64,000 nucleotides of DNA from Sphingobacteriaceae bacterium (lineage in GTDB: Bacteria > Bacteroidota > Bacteroidia > Sphingobacteriales > Sphingobacteriaceae): contig CAHJWG010000012.1 in assembly GCA_903642215.1 (NCBI GenBank), positions 81,867 through 145,866 on the forward strand, in the 5' to 3' direction. Positions 51,286 through 61,525 of the stretch are shown here, one piece after another (the first letter of the stretch is position 1; each line of letters starts with the position of its first letter). A program made the position numbers and the translations under genes. The notes under the pieces were generated by a model. It was not told the DNA's origin and did not search any database. It worked only from the letters and a program-made list of their open reading frames with translations.

Positions 51286-52716
51286 CTAAAATTCTACAAA
51301 TTCCGGTTCAGACAATTGCGGTAACATCTCCCTAACATCCGTAACCTTCCCCGTAACCGCCGCAGCTGCTGCCGTAAGCGGACTCGCCAAAAACGTGCGC
51401 GCATTTGGTCCTTGCCGGCCTTCAAAATTTCGGTTGGAAGTAGAAACACAGTATTTTCCTGCGGGAATTTTGTCCTCATTCATACCCAAACAAGCACTGC
51501 AACCTGGTTCACGTAGTTCAAATCCTGCAGATTCAAATACTTTGTCCAAACCTTCAGCAATGGCTTGCAATTGCACCTGTTTGGAACCAGGAACAATCCA
51601 GGCTGTAACATGTGGTGCTTTTTCACGGCCTTTCACAAAATCTGCGACCAAACGTAAATCTTCAATGCGCGAATTGGTACAACTGCCGATGAAAACGTAA
51701 TCAATCTGCTTGCCTAAAATTTCGGTGTTATCCTGCAAAGCCATGTAATCCAACGCTTTTTGGTAAGAGAACTGCTCATGCTCGTCCAATGCTTCTTTTG
51801 CCGGTATAATTTGGGTGATGCCGATGCCCATTCCGGGATTGGTTCCGTAGGTGATCATCGGTTCAATATCAGCTGCATCAAACGATAAAACCTCATCAAA
51901 AACAGCATCTTCCTCAGAATACAAAGTTTTCCACCAGGTTAAAGCGGTATCCCAAGCTTCACCCTTTGGCACAAATTCTTTATCTTTTACATAATCAAAA
52001 GTAGTTTGATCCGGTGCGATCATGCCGCCGCGGGCACCCATTTCGATGCTCATATTGCAGATCGTCATACGGCCTTCCATACTTAAACTTCTGATTGTGT
52101 CGCCTGCATATTCTACAAAATAACCGGTGCCGCCGGCCGCAGAAATTTTGGAAATGATGTACAAGATAATATCTTTTGCGCCTACGCCAAACGGTAATTT
52201 TCCGTTCACTTCAATCTTCATCTGTTTCGGTTTGGATTGAAGCAGGCATTGCGTTGCCAAAACCTGTTCTACCTGCGATGTGCCGATGCCAAAAGCAATC
52301 GTACCAAACGCGCCGTGTGTAGAAGTATGGCTATCACCGCAAACAATGGTTTTTCCGGGAACGGTGATGCCTAATTCAGGCCCGATCACATGCACAATTC
52401 CCTGATAAGGATGGCCTAAACCATATAATTCCACGCCAAATTCGGCACAGTTTTGCGTGAGCATATCCACCTGTTTGCGCGAAAGTTCTTCGCGGATAGG
52501 TTGATCCTGGTGCAAAGTTGGCACGTTATGATCAGCCGTGGCAACAGTTTGATTGGTACGAAAAACCGGAATTCCACGATCGCGTAAACCATCAAAAGCT
52601 TGCGGACTGGTTACTTCGTGGATAAAATGTGTATCGATATATAACACATCCGGGAACCCTGCTGAACGGTTTACAATATGTGCATCCCAGATTTTATCAA
52701 ATAATGTTTGTCCCAT
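51286..52716 (-). CDS. leuC: 3-isopropylmalate dehydratase large subunit
   Basis: A 476-residue aconitase-family subunit. [20 protein letters not shown] is intact, and the 4Fe-4S cysteines are in FIGSCTNSR and GCSACLGMN. It forms the iron-sulfur active site of isopropylmalate isomerase with LeuD. It follows ilvC on the same strand after a 116-bp word palindrome carrying a dispersed motif. Confidence 0.95.
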   Translation of the reverse strand: MGQTLFDKIWDAHIVNRSAGFPDVLYIDTHFIHEVTSPQAFDGLRDRGIPVFRTNQTVATADHNVPTLHQDQPIREELSRKQVDMLTQNCAEFGVELYGLGHPYQGIVHVIGPELGITVPGKTIVCGDSHTSTHGAFGTIAFGIGTSQVEQVLATQCLLQSKPKQMKIEVNGKLPFGVGAKDIILYIISKISAAGGTGYFVEYAGDTIRSLSMEGRMTICNMSIEMGARGGMIAPDQTTFDYVKDKEFVPKGEAWDTALTWWKTLYSEEDAVFDEVLSFDAADIEPMITYGTNPGMGIGITQIIPAKEALDEHEQFSYQKALDYMALQDNTEILGKQIDYVFIGSCTNSRIEDLRLVADFVKGREKAPHVTAWIVPGSKQVQLQAIAEGLDKVFESAGFELREPGCSACLGMNEDKIPAGKYCVSTSNRNFEGRQGPNARTFLASPLTAAAAAVTGKVTDVREMLPQLSEPEFVEF

Positions 52717-52724
52717 TTTTTATG

Positions 52725-52832
52725 AGTTTTATGTTGAAAGTGTTACGTTGTAAGTTTTTTGCATTAAGTAGAAGTGATACTTCTTTTAGCAGATAAAAAA
52801 CTTACAATATAAAACTCAAAACCTACAACTTA
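52725..52832. repeat. Word palindrome between ilvC and leuC
   Basis: GAGTTTTATGTTGAAAGTGT then TACGTTGTAAGTTTTTT on the left, and AAAAAACTTACAATATAAAA then CTCAAAACC on the right, complementary over about 35 bases with mismatches. A dispersed motif lies between the arms and shares the A run. Confidence 0.7.
52775..52800 (+). repeat. Dispersed motif copy inside a word palindrome
   Basis: TGATACTTCTTTTAGCAGAT then AAAAAA, in the loop of the ilvC/leuC spacer palindrome. Confidence 0.75.
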
Positions 52833-53891
52833 TTATGCTTCAACTTCCTGATTTTCAGGACGAAGGCTTCTTACTGTTTTGCCAGCTTGCCAGATTTCGC
52901 TATCGCGTAATTCGGCTAATTCGGCATCTAATTTTTCGCGGTAATCCGGCTGACTGTTAGAATCGATTGAACGCTGAGATTCTTTTCCGGTCGCAACGCT
53001 TTCGTATAATTCTTCGAAAACAGGTTTTGTCGCATCACGGAATTTTTTCCACCAATCCAAAGCTCCGCGTTGTGCCGTGGTAGAGCAATTGGCGTACATC
53101 CAATCCATGCCGTTTTCGGCAACCAAAGGCATTAATGATTGCGTTAATTCTTCAACCGTTTCATTAAATGCTTCGGAAGGAGAGTGGCCTTTGCTGCGTA
53201 AAACGTCGTATTGTGCGGCAAAAATTCCTTGGATGCAGCCCATTAAAGTTCCGCGTTCGCCAGTTAAATCGCTGTAAACTTCTTTTTTGAAGTTGGTTTC
53301 GAACAAATAACCGCTTCCAACGGCAATTCCTAAGGCAATTACACGGTCAAAAGCGTTTCCGGTTGCATCCTGATAAATCGCGTAGCTGGAATTTAAGCCG
53401 CGGCCTTGCAAAAACATTCTGCGCAAAGAAGTTCCGGAACCTTTTGGTGCCACTAAAAATACGTCAACATCTTTTGGTGGAATAATGCCGGTTTGCTCAT
53501 TAAAAGTGATACCGAAACCATGCGAAAAATACAAGGCTTTGCCCGGTGTTAAATGTTTTTGAACCGTAGGCCACAATTTAATTTGTGCCGCATCACTCAA
53601 AAGGTAGCAAATAATCGTTCCTTTTTCTAAAGCTTCTTCAATTTCAAAAAGCGTTTCGCCTTCCACAAAACCATCTTTTACGGCTTTGTCCCATGATTTT
53701 GAGTTTTTACGCTGACCAACTATGACGTTGATGCCGTTATCTTTTTGATTTAGCGCCTGGCCAGGACCTTGAACACCGTAACCAATAACCGCTACCGTTT
53801 CATTTTTAAGGATATCCTGTGCTTTTGATAAAGGAAATTCTTCGCGGGTTACTACGTTTTCTTCCGTAGTCCCAAAAGTTAATTTTGCCAT
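52833..53891 (-). CDS. ilvC: Ketol-acid reductoisomerase
   Basis: A 352-residue class I-length enzyme: the NADPH motif is VIGYGVQGPGQALNQ, with VGQRKNSKSW as the cofactor-specificity loop, SHGFGITFNE and VAPKGSGTSLRRMF follow, and the metal-binding residues are in DLTGERGTLMG. It reduces and rearranges acetolactate and acetohydroxybutyrate. It is the sixth gene of the ilv-leu operon. Confidence 0.95.
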   Translation of the reverse strand: MAKLTFGTTEENVVTREEFPLSKAQDILKNETVAVIGYGVQGPGQALNQKDNGINVIVGQRKNSKSWDKAVKDGFVEGETLFEIEEALEKGTIICYLLSDAAQIKLWPTVQKHLTPGKALYFSHGFGITFNEQTGIIPPKDVDVFLVAPKGSGTSLRRMFLQGRGLNSSYAIYQDATGNAFDRVIALGIAVGSGYLFETNFKKEVYSDLTGERGTLMGCIQGIFAAQYDVLRSKGHSPSEAFNETVEELTQSLMPLVAENGMDWMYANCSTTAQRGALDWWKKFRDATKPVFEELYESVATGKESQRSIDSNSQPDYREKLDAELAELRDSEIWQAGKTVRSLRPENQEVEA

Positions 53892-53960
53892 TGTTTTTTG
53901 ATTTTATGATTACACCGGTTTTAGTTGATTGCACCGATGCTTGGTTTATATAATGAATAT

Positions 53961-54536
53961 TTATTTTTTTACTGCAATCACAATTCCTGATGCCCAGTTA
54001 AGCTTGGTTATCGTAATATCCGTACGTTGTTCTAAATGGTTAATCAATGCCGTTGCTTTTTCTGCATGACCTTCCGGCCAATTATCCTGTGGCAGCATAT
54101 CATCAATAATATACAGGCCGCCGGTTTCTAACATATTAAGCGTTTCCTCCAAAGTATTGTATTTCCCAGCCCAGGTATCTGCAAAAATATAGCTGAATTT
54201 AAGCTGATTATTGCTTTTAATCCATTCTTTACCATCGGCACAAACTAATTGCAAGCGGCTATCTTCACCTAAATAATGTTGTGCAATTTGCTGTACTTGC
54301 TTATCGTTATCTACCGAAACTAACGTAGAACTGCTGTCCATTCCTTCCAAAATCCATGCGGTAGAAAGCCCGGTTCCGGTTCCTAATTCTAAAAAACTGC
54401 TGTTTGGTTTTGATGCAGCCAACGTGCACAGCAAAGAGCAGGTCATCAACTCAGAAGGCATTGTAAAGCCTTGCTGCTCAGTTGCTAACTTAATAGTTGC
54501 ATAAACTTCCGGTTGTGTTTTGATACTTTCTGTCAT
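53961..54536 (-). CDS. O-methyltransferase-like SAM-dependent enzyme
   Basis: A 191-residue protein. FLELGTGTGLSTAWILEGMD is SAM motif I, LVSVDNDKQVQQIAQHYLGE is motif II region, and SYIFADTWAGKYNTLEETL with LYIIDDMLPQDNW completes the class I/O-methyltransferase pattern. Its acceptor is unknown. It is in the ilv operon between the glyoxalase-like gene and ilvC, probably as a passenger. Confidence 0.8.
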   Translation of the reverse strand: MTESIKTQPEVYATIKLATEQQGFTMPSELMTCSLLCTLAASKPNSSFLELGTGTGLSTAWILEGMDSSSTLVSVDNDKQVQQIAQHYLGEDSRLQLVCADGKEWIKSNNQLKFSYIFADTWAGKYNTLEETLNMLETGGLYIIDDMLPQDNWPEGHAEKATALINHLEQRTDITITKLNWASGIVIAVKK

Positions 54537-54543
54537 GTTGATT

Positions 54544-54590
54544 GATGCTTCTTTTATCGACTTAAAATTGGTGTAATAAAAGAAGCATTT
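54544..54590. repeat. Inverted pair of dispersed motifs
   Basis: A forward copy GATGCTTCTTTTATCGACTT then AAAATTG (54544-54570), and a reverse copy TAATAAAAGAAGCATTT (54575-54590). ATGCTTCTTTTA and TAAAAGAAGCAT are perfect 12-base complements that fill the gap between the two passenger genes. Confidence 0.8.
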
Positions 54591-54592
54591 AA

Positions 54593-54961
54593 TTATATTT
54601 TCTTCTCGTCGAATATCAATTGATTACCAAACGGATCATGAACGGTCATACTCCAGGTATCATAAAATGATTCTTTTAAACCCGGCTTTCCATATTTATA
54701 ATTTTTAATTATCAAGGTTTGATGATACCCTTTCAATCCGGTACAATTAATATGTAAATGCGTTCCCGGAGTTCCGTCGCCGTAATGTTCGCTCAAATGA
54801 AGTTTTATTCCTTCCGCAGAAACCTGCATATACAACGGGAAATTTTCTTCAAACCGATGTTCCCAGTCAATATTAAAACCAAGCCAGCCGACATAAAATT
54901 CTACTGCTTTAGCGTAATCAAAAATTCTCAGGATCGGGATGATGCTTTGTACCTTCATCAT
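54593..54961 (-). CDS. Glyoxalase/bleomycin-resistance superfamily protein
   Basis: A 122-residue VOC-fold protein: VQSIIPILRIFDYAKAVEFY then VGWLGFNIDWEHRFE, LHLSEHYGDG, and TVHDPFGNQLIFDE at the end. Metal ligands could be H in LHLSEH and E in FDE. Function cannot be told; relatives include fosfomycin/bleomycin resistance and lyase enzymes. Start codons ATGATG (54961-54956) lie in the tail of a dispersed motif that also contains the ilvN stop. Confidence 0.8.
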   Translation of the reverse strand: MMKVQSIIPILRIFDYAKAVEFYVGWLGFNIDWEHRFEENFPLYMQVSAEGIKLHLSEHYGDGTPGTHLHINCTGLKGYHQTLIIKNYKYGKPGLKESFYDTWSMTVHDPFGNQLIFDEKKI

Positions 54962-54983
54962 GCTTCTTTTACATGGTAAAAAC
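54958..54983 (+). repeat. Dispersed motif copy bridging ilvN stop and next start
   Basis: TCATGCTTCTTTTACATGGT then AAAAAC. On the coding (minus) strand the TAA of ilvN (54971-54969) and the ATG of the next gene (54961) are both bases of this single copy. Confidence 0.8.
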
Positions 54984-55589
54984 CTTGTCGCGACTGCTTA
55001 AAAACTCGTTCTCACTTACTTCCTGTCCAGGTTCCAATTGCTCAAATTCGCGCAGTTTCCGATTAAAACCTTCACTGCTTTTAATGATGGCAATGCGCGC
55101 ACTTCGTACAAATTCAATCAAACCGTAAGGCTGCAAAGCTTCCAGCAAATTATCTGTTTCGGTGCGATGACCGGTAGTTTCAAAAACCGTATAATCTTTA
55201 CGGATTACTACGGCACGCGCGCCATGTTCACGCAGCAAACGTTCAACTAAAACTTTTTCTGCAATCGTATCTGTCGGAACTTTGTATAAAGCCATTTCCT
55301 GCCAGATAATTTCTTCGTTGGTATGATAATAAACCTTCAAAACTTCCACCTGCTTTTCAATCTGGCGGGCCAGTTTGCGCACTACTTCTTCGGTTTCATT
55401 CAACACAATATCAAAACGATGAATGCTGTCAATCTCCGAAGGCGAAGTATTCAAACTTTCAATATTGATTTTTCGCCGCGTAAAAATAATGGCGATGCGG
55501 TTTAATAAACCGATCTGGTTTTCCGTGTAAACAGTAATATTATATTCCTGCTTTCCGGTGATGATATTGTTTAAGTGCTGAATGCTCAT
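54969..55589 (-). CDS. ilvN: Acetolactate synthase regulatory (small) subunit
   Basis: A 206-residue protein with an N-terminal ACT domain (NITVYTENQIGLLNRIAIIF then TRRKINIESLNTSPSE) and a C-terminal half (AEKVLVERLLREHGARAVVI) typical of the longer IlvN/IlvH. It confers valine feedback on IlvB. The gene follows ilvB by 40 bases and ends within a dispersed motif. Confidence 0.93.
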   Translation of the reverse strand: MSIQHLNNIITGKQEYNITVYTENQIGLLNRIAIIFTRRKINIESLNTSPSEIDSIHRFDIVLNETEEVVRKLARQIEKQVEVLKVYYHTNEEIIWQEMALYKVPTDTIAEKVLVERLLREHGARAVVIRKDYTVFETTGHRTETDNLLEALQPYGLIEFVRSARIAIIKSSEGFNRKLREFEQLEPGQEVSENEFLSSRDKVFTM

Positions 55590-55629
55590 TTTGCTTTTTT
55601 TACTCCTCCTTTTTAGGAAGGCCGGGTGA

Positions 55630-57369
55630 TTATTTCAACCTGATTTCACTAACACTGCAACCTTGCGGTACCATCGGGAAAACATTATTTTCCTTGGTTA
55701 CCATTACTTCCAGCAGGTAAGAACCTTTGTGTTCCAGCATTTCTTTCAGGGAAGATTGCAGCTGTTCTCTTTCCGATATACATTTTCCCTCAATTCGGTA
55801 AGCTGCTGCAACTGCTACAAAATCAGGACTTTGTATATCTACAAAAGAGTAGCGTTTATCATTAAACATATCCTGCCACTGGCGCACCATCCCCAAAAAA
55901 CGATTGTTTAAAATGATCATCTTTACATCAATGCCTGTTTGCATAATTGTTCCCAATTCCTGGATCGTCATTTGGAAACCGCCATCGCCGGAAACAGAAA
56001 CAACCGTACGTTCCGGCGCACCAAATTTTGCACCGATTGCTGCTGGCAACGCAAAACCCATCGTACCCAAACCGCCGCTGGTTATGTTGCTGCGGGTTTT
56101 GTTGAACTTGGCATAACGACACGCAACCATCTGATGCTGACCAACATCTGTTACAATAATGGCTTCGCCGTTAGTCAAAATATTAAGCTGATTGATCACT
56201 TCTCCCATCGTCAGCTCACCGGATTTGGGTTTGAGTTCCACATCAATTACGGCATCAACTTCTTTTTGCTGGTAATCCCTAAATAATTGCAGCCATTCTG
56301 TATGCTTTTTTTGATCACATAAATTCATTAGCAAAGGCAGTGTTTCCTTACAATCGCCCCAAACCGGTACGGTTGTCTGTACGTTTTTGTCGATTTCTGC
56401 CGGATCGATATCTAAGTGAATAATCTTGGCTTGTTTGGCATATTTATCTAAACGGCCGGTTACTCGATCGTCAAAACGCATTCCGATCGCGATTAAAACA
56501 TCGCATTCATTCGTTAAAACATTCGGGCCGTAATTGCCGTGCATGCCCAACATGCCAACATTCAATTCATGGTCGGTTGGGATTGCACTAACACCCAAAA
56601 TAGTCCAGGCAGCAGGAATATTTGTTTTTTCGATAAATGCCTGAAATTCTTTTTCTGCTTCGCCCAAAATCACACCTTGTCCCCAAATTACAAACGGTTT
56701 TTTAGCTTGGTTAATCAGCTCGGCAGCCTGCTCCACATATTCGTTTCGCACAATTGGTTTTGGGCGATAACTGCGAACGTGATTGCATATTTCATAGCCT
56801 TCAAAATCGAATTTTTGGATTTGTGCATTTTTAGTAATATCGATCAAAACCGGTCCTGGCCGGCCGCTTCTTGCAATATGGAAAGCTTTTGCCATTACTT
56901 CCGGGATTTCTGTTGCATCCGTAACCTGATAATTCCATTTCGTAACAGGCGTGGTAATGTTGATGACATCCGTTTCCTGGAAAGCATCTGTGCCTAATAA
57001 ATGCGCAAAAACCTGACCGGTGATACAAACTAAAGGTGTGCTATCTATCTGAGCATCAGCTAATCCGGTGATTAAATTCGTAGCTCCGGGACCGCTGGTG
57101 GCAAACACAACACCAACTTTACCGGAAGAACGCGCATAGCCTTGGCCAGCATGAATGCCGCCTTGTTCATGGCGCACCAAAATATGGTTTAGTTTTTCTT
57201 TATAATCATAAAGTGCATCGTAAATCGGCATGATTGCGCCGCCCGGATAGCCAAAAATGGTATCCACACCTTCGGCAATCAAACCTTCCAACAGGGCAAC
57301 ACCTCCGGAAACATACATAGTTTCTTTTTTCTCCGGGCTGATTAAAATTTCTTCTTGCAAAACTTCCAT
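55630..57369 (-). CDS. ilvB: Acetolactate synthase catalytic (large) subunit
   Basis: A 579-residue ThDP enzyme. The catalytic glutamate is in RHEQGGIHAGQGYARSSGKV, FAD-binding central domain elements include GMRFDDRVTGRLDKYA, and the ThDP motif is GDGGFQMTIQELGTIMQTGI ...NNRFLG. It makes acetolactate or acetohydroxybutyrate for valine, leucine and isoleucine. It lies 48 bases after ilvD with a dispersed motif between. Confidence 0.94.
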   Translation of the reverse strand: MEVLQEEILISPEKKETMYVSGGVALLEGLIAEGVDTIFGYPGGAIMPIYDALYDYKEKLNHILVRHEQGGIHAGQGYARSSGKVGVVFATSGPGATNLITGLADAQIDSTPLVCITGQVFAHLLGTDAFQETDVINITTPVTKWNYQVTDATEIPEVMAKAFHIARSGRPGPVLIDITKNAQIQKFDFEGYEICNHVRSYRPKPIVRNEYVEQAAELINQAKKPFVIWGQGVILGEAEKEFQAFIEKTNIPAAWTILGVSAIPTDHELNVGMLGMHGNYGPNVLTNECDVLIAIGMRFDDRVTGRLDKYAKQAKIIHLDIDPAEIDKNVQTTVPVWGDCKETLPLLMNLCDQKKHTEWLQLFRDYQQKEVDAVIDVELKPKSGELTMGEVINQLNILTNGEAIIVTDVGQHQMVACRYAKFNKTRSNITSGGLGTMGFALPAAIGAKFGAPERTVVSVSGDGGFQMTIQELGTIMQTGIDVKMIILNNRFLGMVRQWQDMFNDKRYSFVDIQSPDFVAVAAAYRIEGKCISEREQLQSSLKEMLEHKGSYLLEVMVTKENNVFPMVPQGCSVSEIRLK

Positions 57370-57393
57370 ACAAATTAGTTTATGTAGAATTAT

Positions 57394-57419
57394 AAATGCT
57401 TCTTTTATCAGTATTTTTT
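57394..57419 (+). repeat. Dispersed motif copy between ilvD and ilvB
   Basis: AATGCTTCTTTTATCAGTAT then TTTTTA. It touches the ilvD stop codon (57418-57420). The tail is T-rich instead of A-rich. Confidence 0.7.
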
Positions 57420-59121
57420 ATTGATCAGTTACACAACCTTCTGCGGCTGTTGAAACCTGCTTGGCATATTTATATAAAACGCCTTTAGTTGCTTTTAATT
57501 TGGGTTGGAGCCATTGTGAACGGCGGTTTGCAATTTCTTCTTCAGAAACCATCAAATTCATCCGTCTGCTGATGGCATCGATTTCGATCCGGTCTTCATC
57601 TTTTACCAAAGCGATTAATCCGCCTTCAAAAGCTTCCGGCGTAATGTGGCCAACTACAAAACCATGTGTGCCGCCGCTAAAACGGCCATCGGTAATTAAA
57701 GCAACGCTGCTGCCTAAACCGGCACCAAAAATGGCTGAAGTCGGTTTCAGCATTTCCGGCATTCCCGGTGCTCCTTTTGGCCCTACATTTCTGATCACCA
57801 CAACATCTCCGGCTTTTACCCGTCCGCTTTGGATACCATGAATCAATTCAAACTCACCGTCAAAAACACGTGCTGGTCCTTCAAAACGTTCGCCTTCTTT
57901 TCCTGTAATTTTGGCAACACTTCCGCCTTCGGCCAGATTTCCGTAAATAATATGCAAGTGGCCAGTAGTTTTAATTGGATTTTCTGCCGGAAGAATAATT
58001 TTTTGTGTTTCGAAGTCAAGCTCCGGAACTTCTTGCAGATTTTCAGCAATTGTTTTTCCGGTAACGGTTAAACAATCACCGTGTAACCAGCCCTTTTTCA
58101 ACAGATATTTCATCACTGCCGGCACACCGCCAACTTGATGTAAATCAGTCATCATATATTTTCCGCTTGGTTTCATATCTGCCAAAACCGGAATTTTATT
58201 ACTAATAGTTTGAAAATCATCCTGTGTTAACGGCACATCTACACTTTTTGCCATGGCGATTAAGTGTAAAACTGCATTTGTTGATCCGCCCAAAACCATA
58301 ATCGTAACAATCGCATTTTCAAATGCTTTCCTTGTCATGATATCGCTTGGTTTAATGTCTTTTTCGAGTAAAAGCTTGATCGCTTTGCCGGCAGCCAAAC
58401 ATTCCGCATCTTTTTCCAGACTGATTGCAGGATTGGAAGAAGAATAAGGCAAACTCATGCCTAACGCTTCAATCGCAGCAGCCATCGTATTCGCCGTATA
58501 AATGCCGCCACATGCACCTGCACCCGGACAAGCATTTTTGATCACTTCTTTAAAGTCGAAATTATCAATTGTGCCAGCCAGTTTTTTTCCTAAAGCTTCA
58601 AAAGCAGAAACAATATTTAAATCTTCACCTTTATAATGGCCGGGTTTAATTGTTCCGCCATAAACCATAATAGAAGGGCGGTTTAAACGGCCCATTGCGA
58701 TAACAGAACCCGGCATATTTTTATCACAGCCAGGCAAAGCAATCACAGCATCATAATATTGTGCACCGCAAACCGCTTCAATAGAATCAGCAATTATATC
58801 GCGGCTCACCAATGAATAACGCATGCCGTCGGTTCCGTTACTCATACCATCACTTACACCAATGGTATTAAAAATTAAACCAACCAAATCCTGTTCCCAA
58901 ATACCTTTTTTTACAATTTGAGCGAGGTCGTTCAGATGCATATTGCAGGTATTACCATCGTAACCCATACTTACTACGCCAACTTGCGCTTTTTGCATAT
59001 CATCATCTGTCAGCCCGATTCCGTAAAGCATCGCTTGTGCAGCAGGTTGTGTAGGATCCTGGGTGAAAGTTTTACTATACCGGTTTATTTCTACTGCTTC
59101 TTTTATCTCTGTATTTTCCAT
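57418..59121 (-). CDS. ilvD: Dihydroxy-acid dehydratase
   Basis: About 567 residues from ATG at 59121; the TTG eleven codons upstream gives a low-complexity extension ([10 protein letters not shown]) and is less likely. Iron-sulfur cysteines: C in [18 protein letters not shown] and [30 protein letters not shown] and [18 protein letters not shown] follow. It dehydrates dihydroxy acids to 2-oxo acids. It is the first gene of the leftward ilv-leu operon. A motif copy near the start encodes EIKEAVE. Confidence 0.94.
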   Translation of the reverse strand: MENTEIKEAVEINRYSKTFTQDPTQPAAQAMLYGIGLTDDDMQKAQVGVVSMGYDGNTCNMHLNDLAQIVKKGIWEQDLVGLIFNTIGVSDGMSNGTDGMRYSLVSRDIIADSIEAVCGAQYYDAVIALPGCDKNMPGSVIAMGRLNRPSIMVYGGTIKPGHYKGEDLNIVSAFEALGKKLAGTIDNFDFKEVIKNACPGAGACGGIYTANTMAAAIEALGMSLPYSSSNPAISLEKDAECLAAGKAIKLLLEKDIKPSDIMTRKAFENAIVTIMVLGGSTNAVLHLIAMAKSVDVPLTQDDFQTISNKIPVLADMKPSGKYMMTDLHQVGGVPAVMKYLLKKGWLHGDCLTVTGKTIAENLQEVPELDFETQKIILPAENPIKTTGHLHIIYGNLAEGGSVAKITGKEGERFEGPARVFDGEFELIHGIQSGRVKAGDVVVIRNVGPKGAPGMPEMLKPTSAIFGAGLGSSVALITDGRFSGGTHGFVVGHITPEAFEGGLIALVKDEDRIEIDAISRRMNLMVSEEEIANRRSQWLQPKLKATKGVLYKYAKQVSTAAEGCVTDQ

Positions 59122-59358
59122 TGAGCCGGATGATGACTGTATTTTAGGTGACAAATGATATTATATAATCTCTATTGCTTCTTCAGCCTTTAAACCTGAA
59201 AGCAATGTTTAAATGTTTTTATTGATTAATTGTAAGGTAGATACTTCAGAAACTTATTACAACCTTAAATTGAAAAAAATTAAATTCTTTTATTTTGATT
59301 TTAAAAGGATTAAATTATGTATAAATATATAAATATACATACATAATTTGGCAGCTAC

Positions 59359-59389
59359 TATACCAAAGTTGAAAATGGTATTTGGTATA
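59359..59389. promoter_or_regulatory. Inverted repeat, possible operator of the ilv-leu operon
   Basis: TATACCAAA (59359-59367) and TTTGGTATA (59381-59389) are perfect 9-base complements with 13 bases between. On the minus strand CAACTTTG (59374-59367), one base off TAnnTTTG, overlaps the repeat, so a protein bound here could block transcription of ilvD about 240 bases downstream. Confidence 0.45.
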
Positions 59390-59465
59390 AACTTTTATCT
59401 TTTTACAGATTAATGTATTTTTCTGCCTAAAAATTGATTGTGATTAGAAAAGTTACACAAAAGCG

Positions 59466-59500
59466 CAAAAAAAAACCTGACTAAAAAGCCAGGTTTTTAT
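59466..59500 (-). terminator. Terminator after atpC
   Basis: Read leftward: AAAAACCTGGCTTTTTAGTC then AGGTTTTTTTTT. The stem is AAAAACCTG/CAGGTTTTT and a long T run follows. It could also work in the other direction because of the flanking A and T runs. Confidence 0.85.
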
Positions 59501-59519
59501 ATCGATAAAAGAAGCATCA
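59501..59519 (-). repeat. Dispersed motif copy overlapping the atpC stop
   Basis: Read leftward: TGATGCTTCTTTTATCGAT. Its leading TGA is the atpC stop codon, and the terminator hairpin follows directly. Confidence 0.8.
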
Positions 59520-59765
59520 ATGTACTTCCACGCCTTCTGCCAATAGCATAACTTTATTGTTTAATACTTCTACCACGCCGCCTTTGATAAAAAAAGTTTC
59601 CGTTTTAGCACTTGTACGAACAATGATTTTGCCACGGTCTAATGTAGAAATTATAGGAGCGTGGTTGTTTAATACTTCAAATGAACCCATGGTACCGGGT
59701 ACAGTTACGGAAGTAATTTCTCCGTCAAAGAATTTTTTATCAGGTGTGATGATTTCTAAAGTCAT
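59517..59765 (-). CDS. atpC: ATP synthase F1 epsilon subunit
   Basis: 82 residues, the N-terminal beta-sandwich only (LEIITPDKKFFDGEITSVTV then PGTMGSFEVLNNHAPIISTL, GGVVEVLNNKVMLLAEGVEV). The C-terminal helical hairpin found in E. coli epsilon is absent, as is usual in Bacteroidota. It couples the rotor to F1. It follows atpD on the same strand. The other F-ATPase subunit genes are not in the window. Confidence 0.92.
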   Translation of the reverse strand: MTLEIITPDKKFFDGEITSVTVPGTMGSFEVLNNHAPIISTLDRGKIIVRTSAKTETFFIKGGVVEVLNNKVMLLAEGVEVH

Positions 59766-59768
59766 GTT

Positions 59769-59832
59769 TGCAAGGTATGAGGAGTGAGGTACGAGGTTTT
59801 AGGTAAACTTTTACCTCATACCCCATACCTGT
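59769..59832. repeat. Word palindrome between atpD and atpC
   Basis: AGGTATGAGGAGTGAGGTAC then GAGGT, and ACCTCATACCCCATACCT, nearly complementary around GTAAACTTTT. The same words occur at 15033-15189. Confidence 0.75.
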
Positions 59833-59833
59833 C

Positions 59834-61348
<1,515 letters not shown>

Positions 61349-61432
61349 TTAATTAATATAACCTTTTTAAGGCATTTTTTGGACTGCAAATCTACATTTT
61401 ACAGCCTGAAAATGCAATGCTTGCATCAATAT

Positions 61433-61452
61433 TTTATCGATAAAAACAGTAT
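61433..61452 (-). repeat. Dispersed motif copy, GT variant, upstream of the peroxiredoxin gene
   Basis: Read leftward: AATACTGTTTTTATCGATAA. It lies about 20 bases before the -33 element of the next gene. Confidence 0.7.
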
Positions 61453-61471
61453 TAGTTTACGTTAAATGTAA

Positions 61472-61503
61472 TTTGCTGCTGCATTTTAAATATACTATTT
61501 TCG
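61472..61503 (+). promoter_or_regulatory. Promoter of the peroxiredoxin gene
   Basis: TTTG (61472-61475), 20 bases, then TATTTTCG (61496-61503), one mismatch from TAnnTTTG. Spacing is as expected for the main Bacteroidota sigma factor. Confidence 0.5.
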
Positions 61504-61525
61504 GATTTCATAAAAACTGCATATC

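Larger units (their letters stand above)
59122..59516. other. 395-bp AT-rich region upstream of ilvD
   Basis: Holds the putative ilvD promoter and leader on the minus strand. A hairpin ATTGCTTCTTCAG / CTGAAAGCAAT (59174-59206) lies in the leader. Further out are AT palindromes (ATGTATAAATATATAAATAT then ACATACAT around 59318-59343). No credible gene. A short frame read leftward (ATG TAT GTA TAT TTA...) encodes only Y/V/L/I/T but is low complexity. Confidence 0.5.

Noticed and set aside
59305..59345. Tyr/Val/Leu/Ile-rich leader peptide upstream of ilvD
   Set aside because: The codons arise from an AT-rich low-complexity run and no terminator/antiterminator pair is evident next to it.
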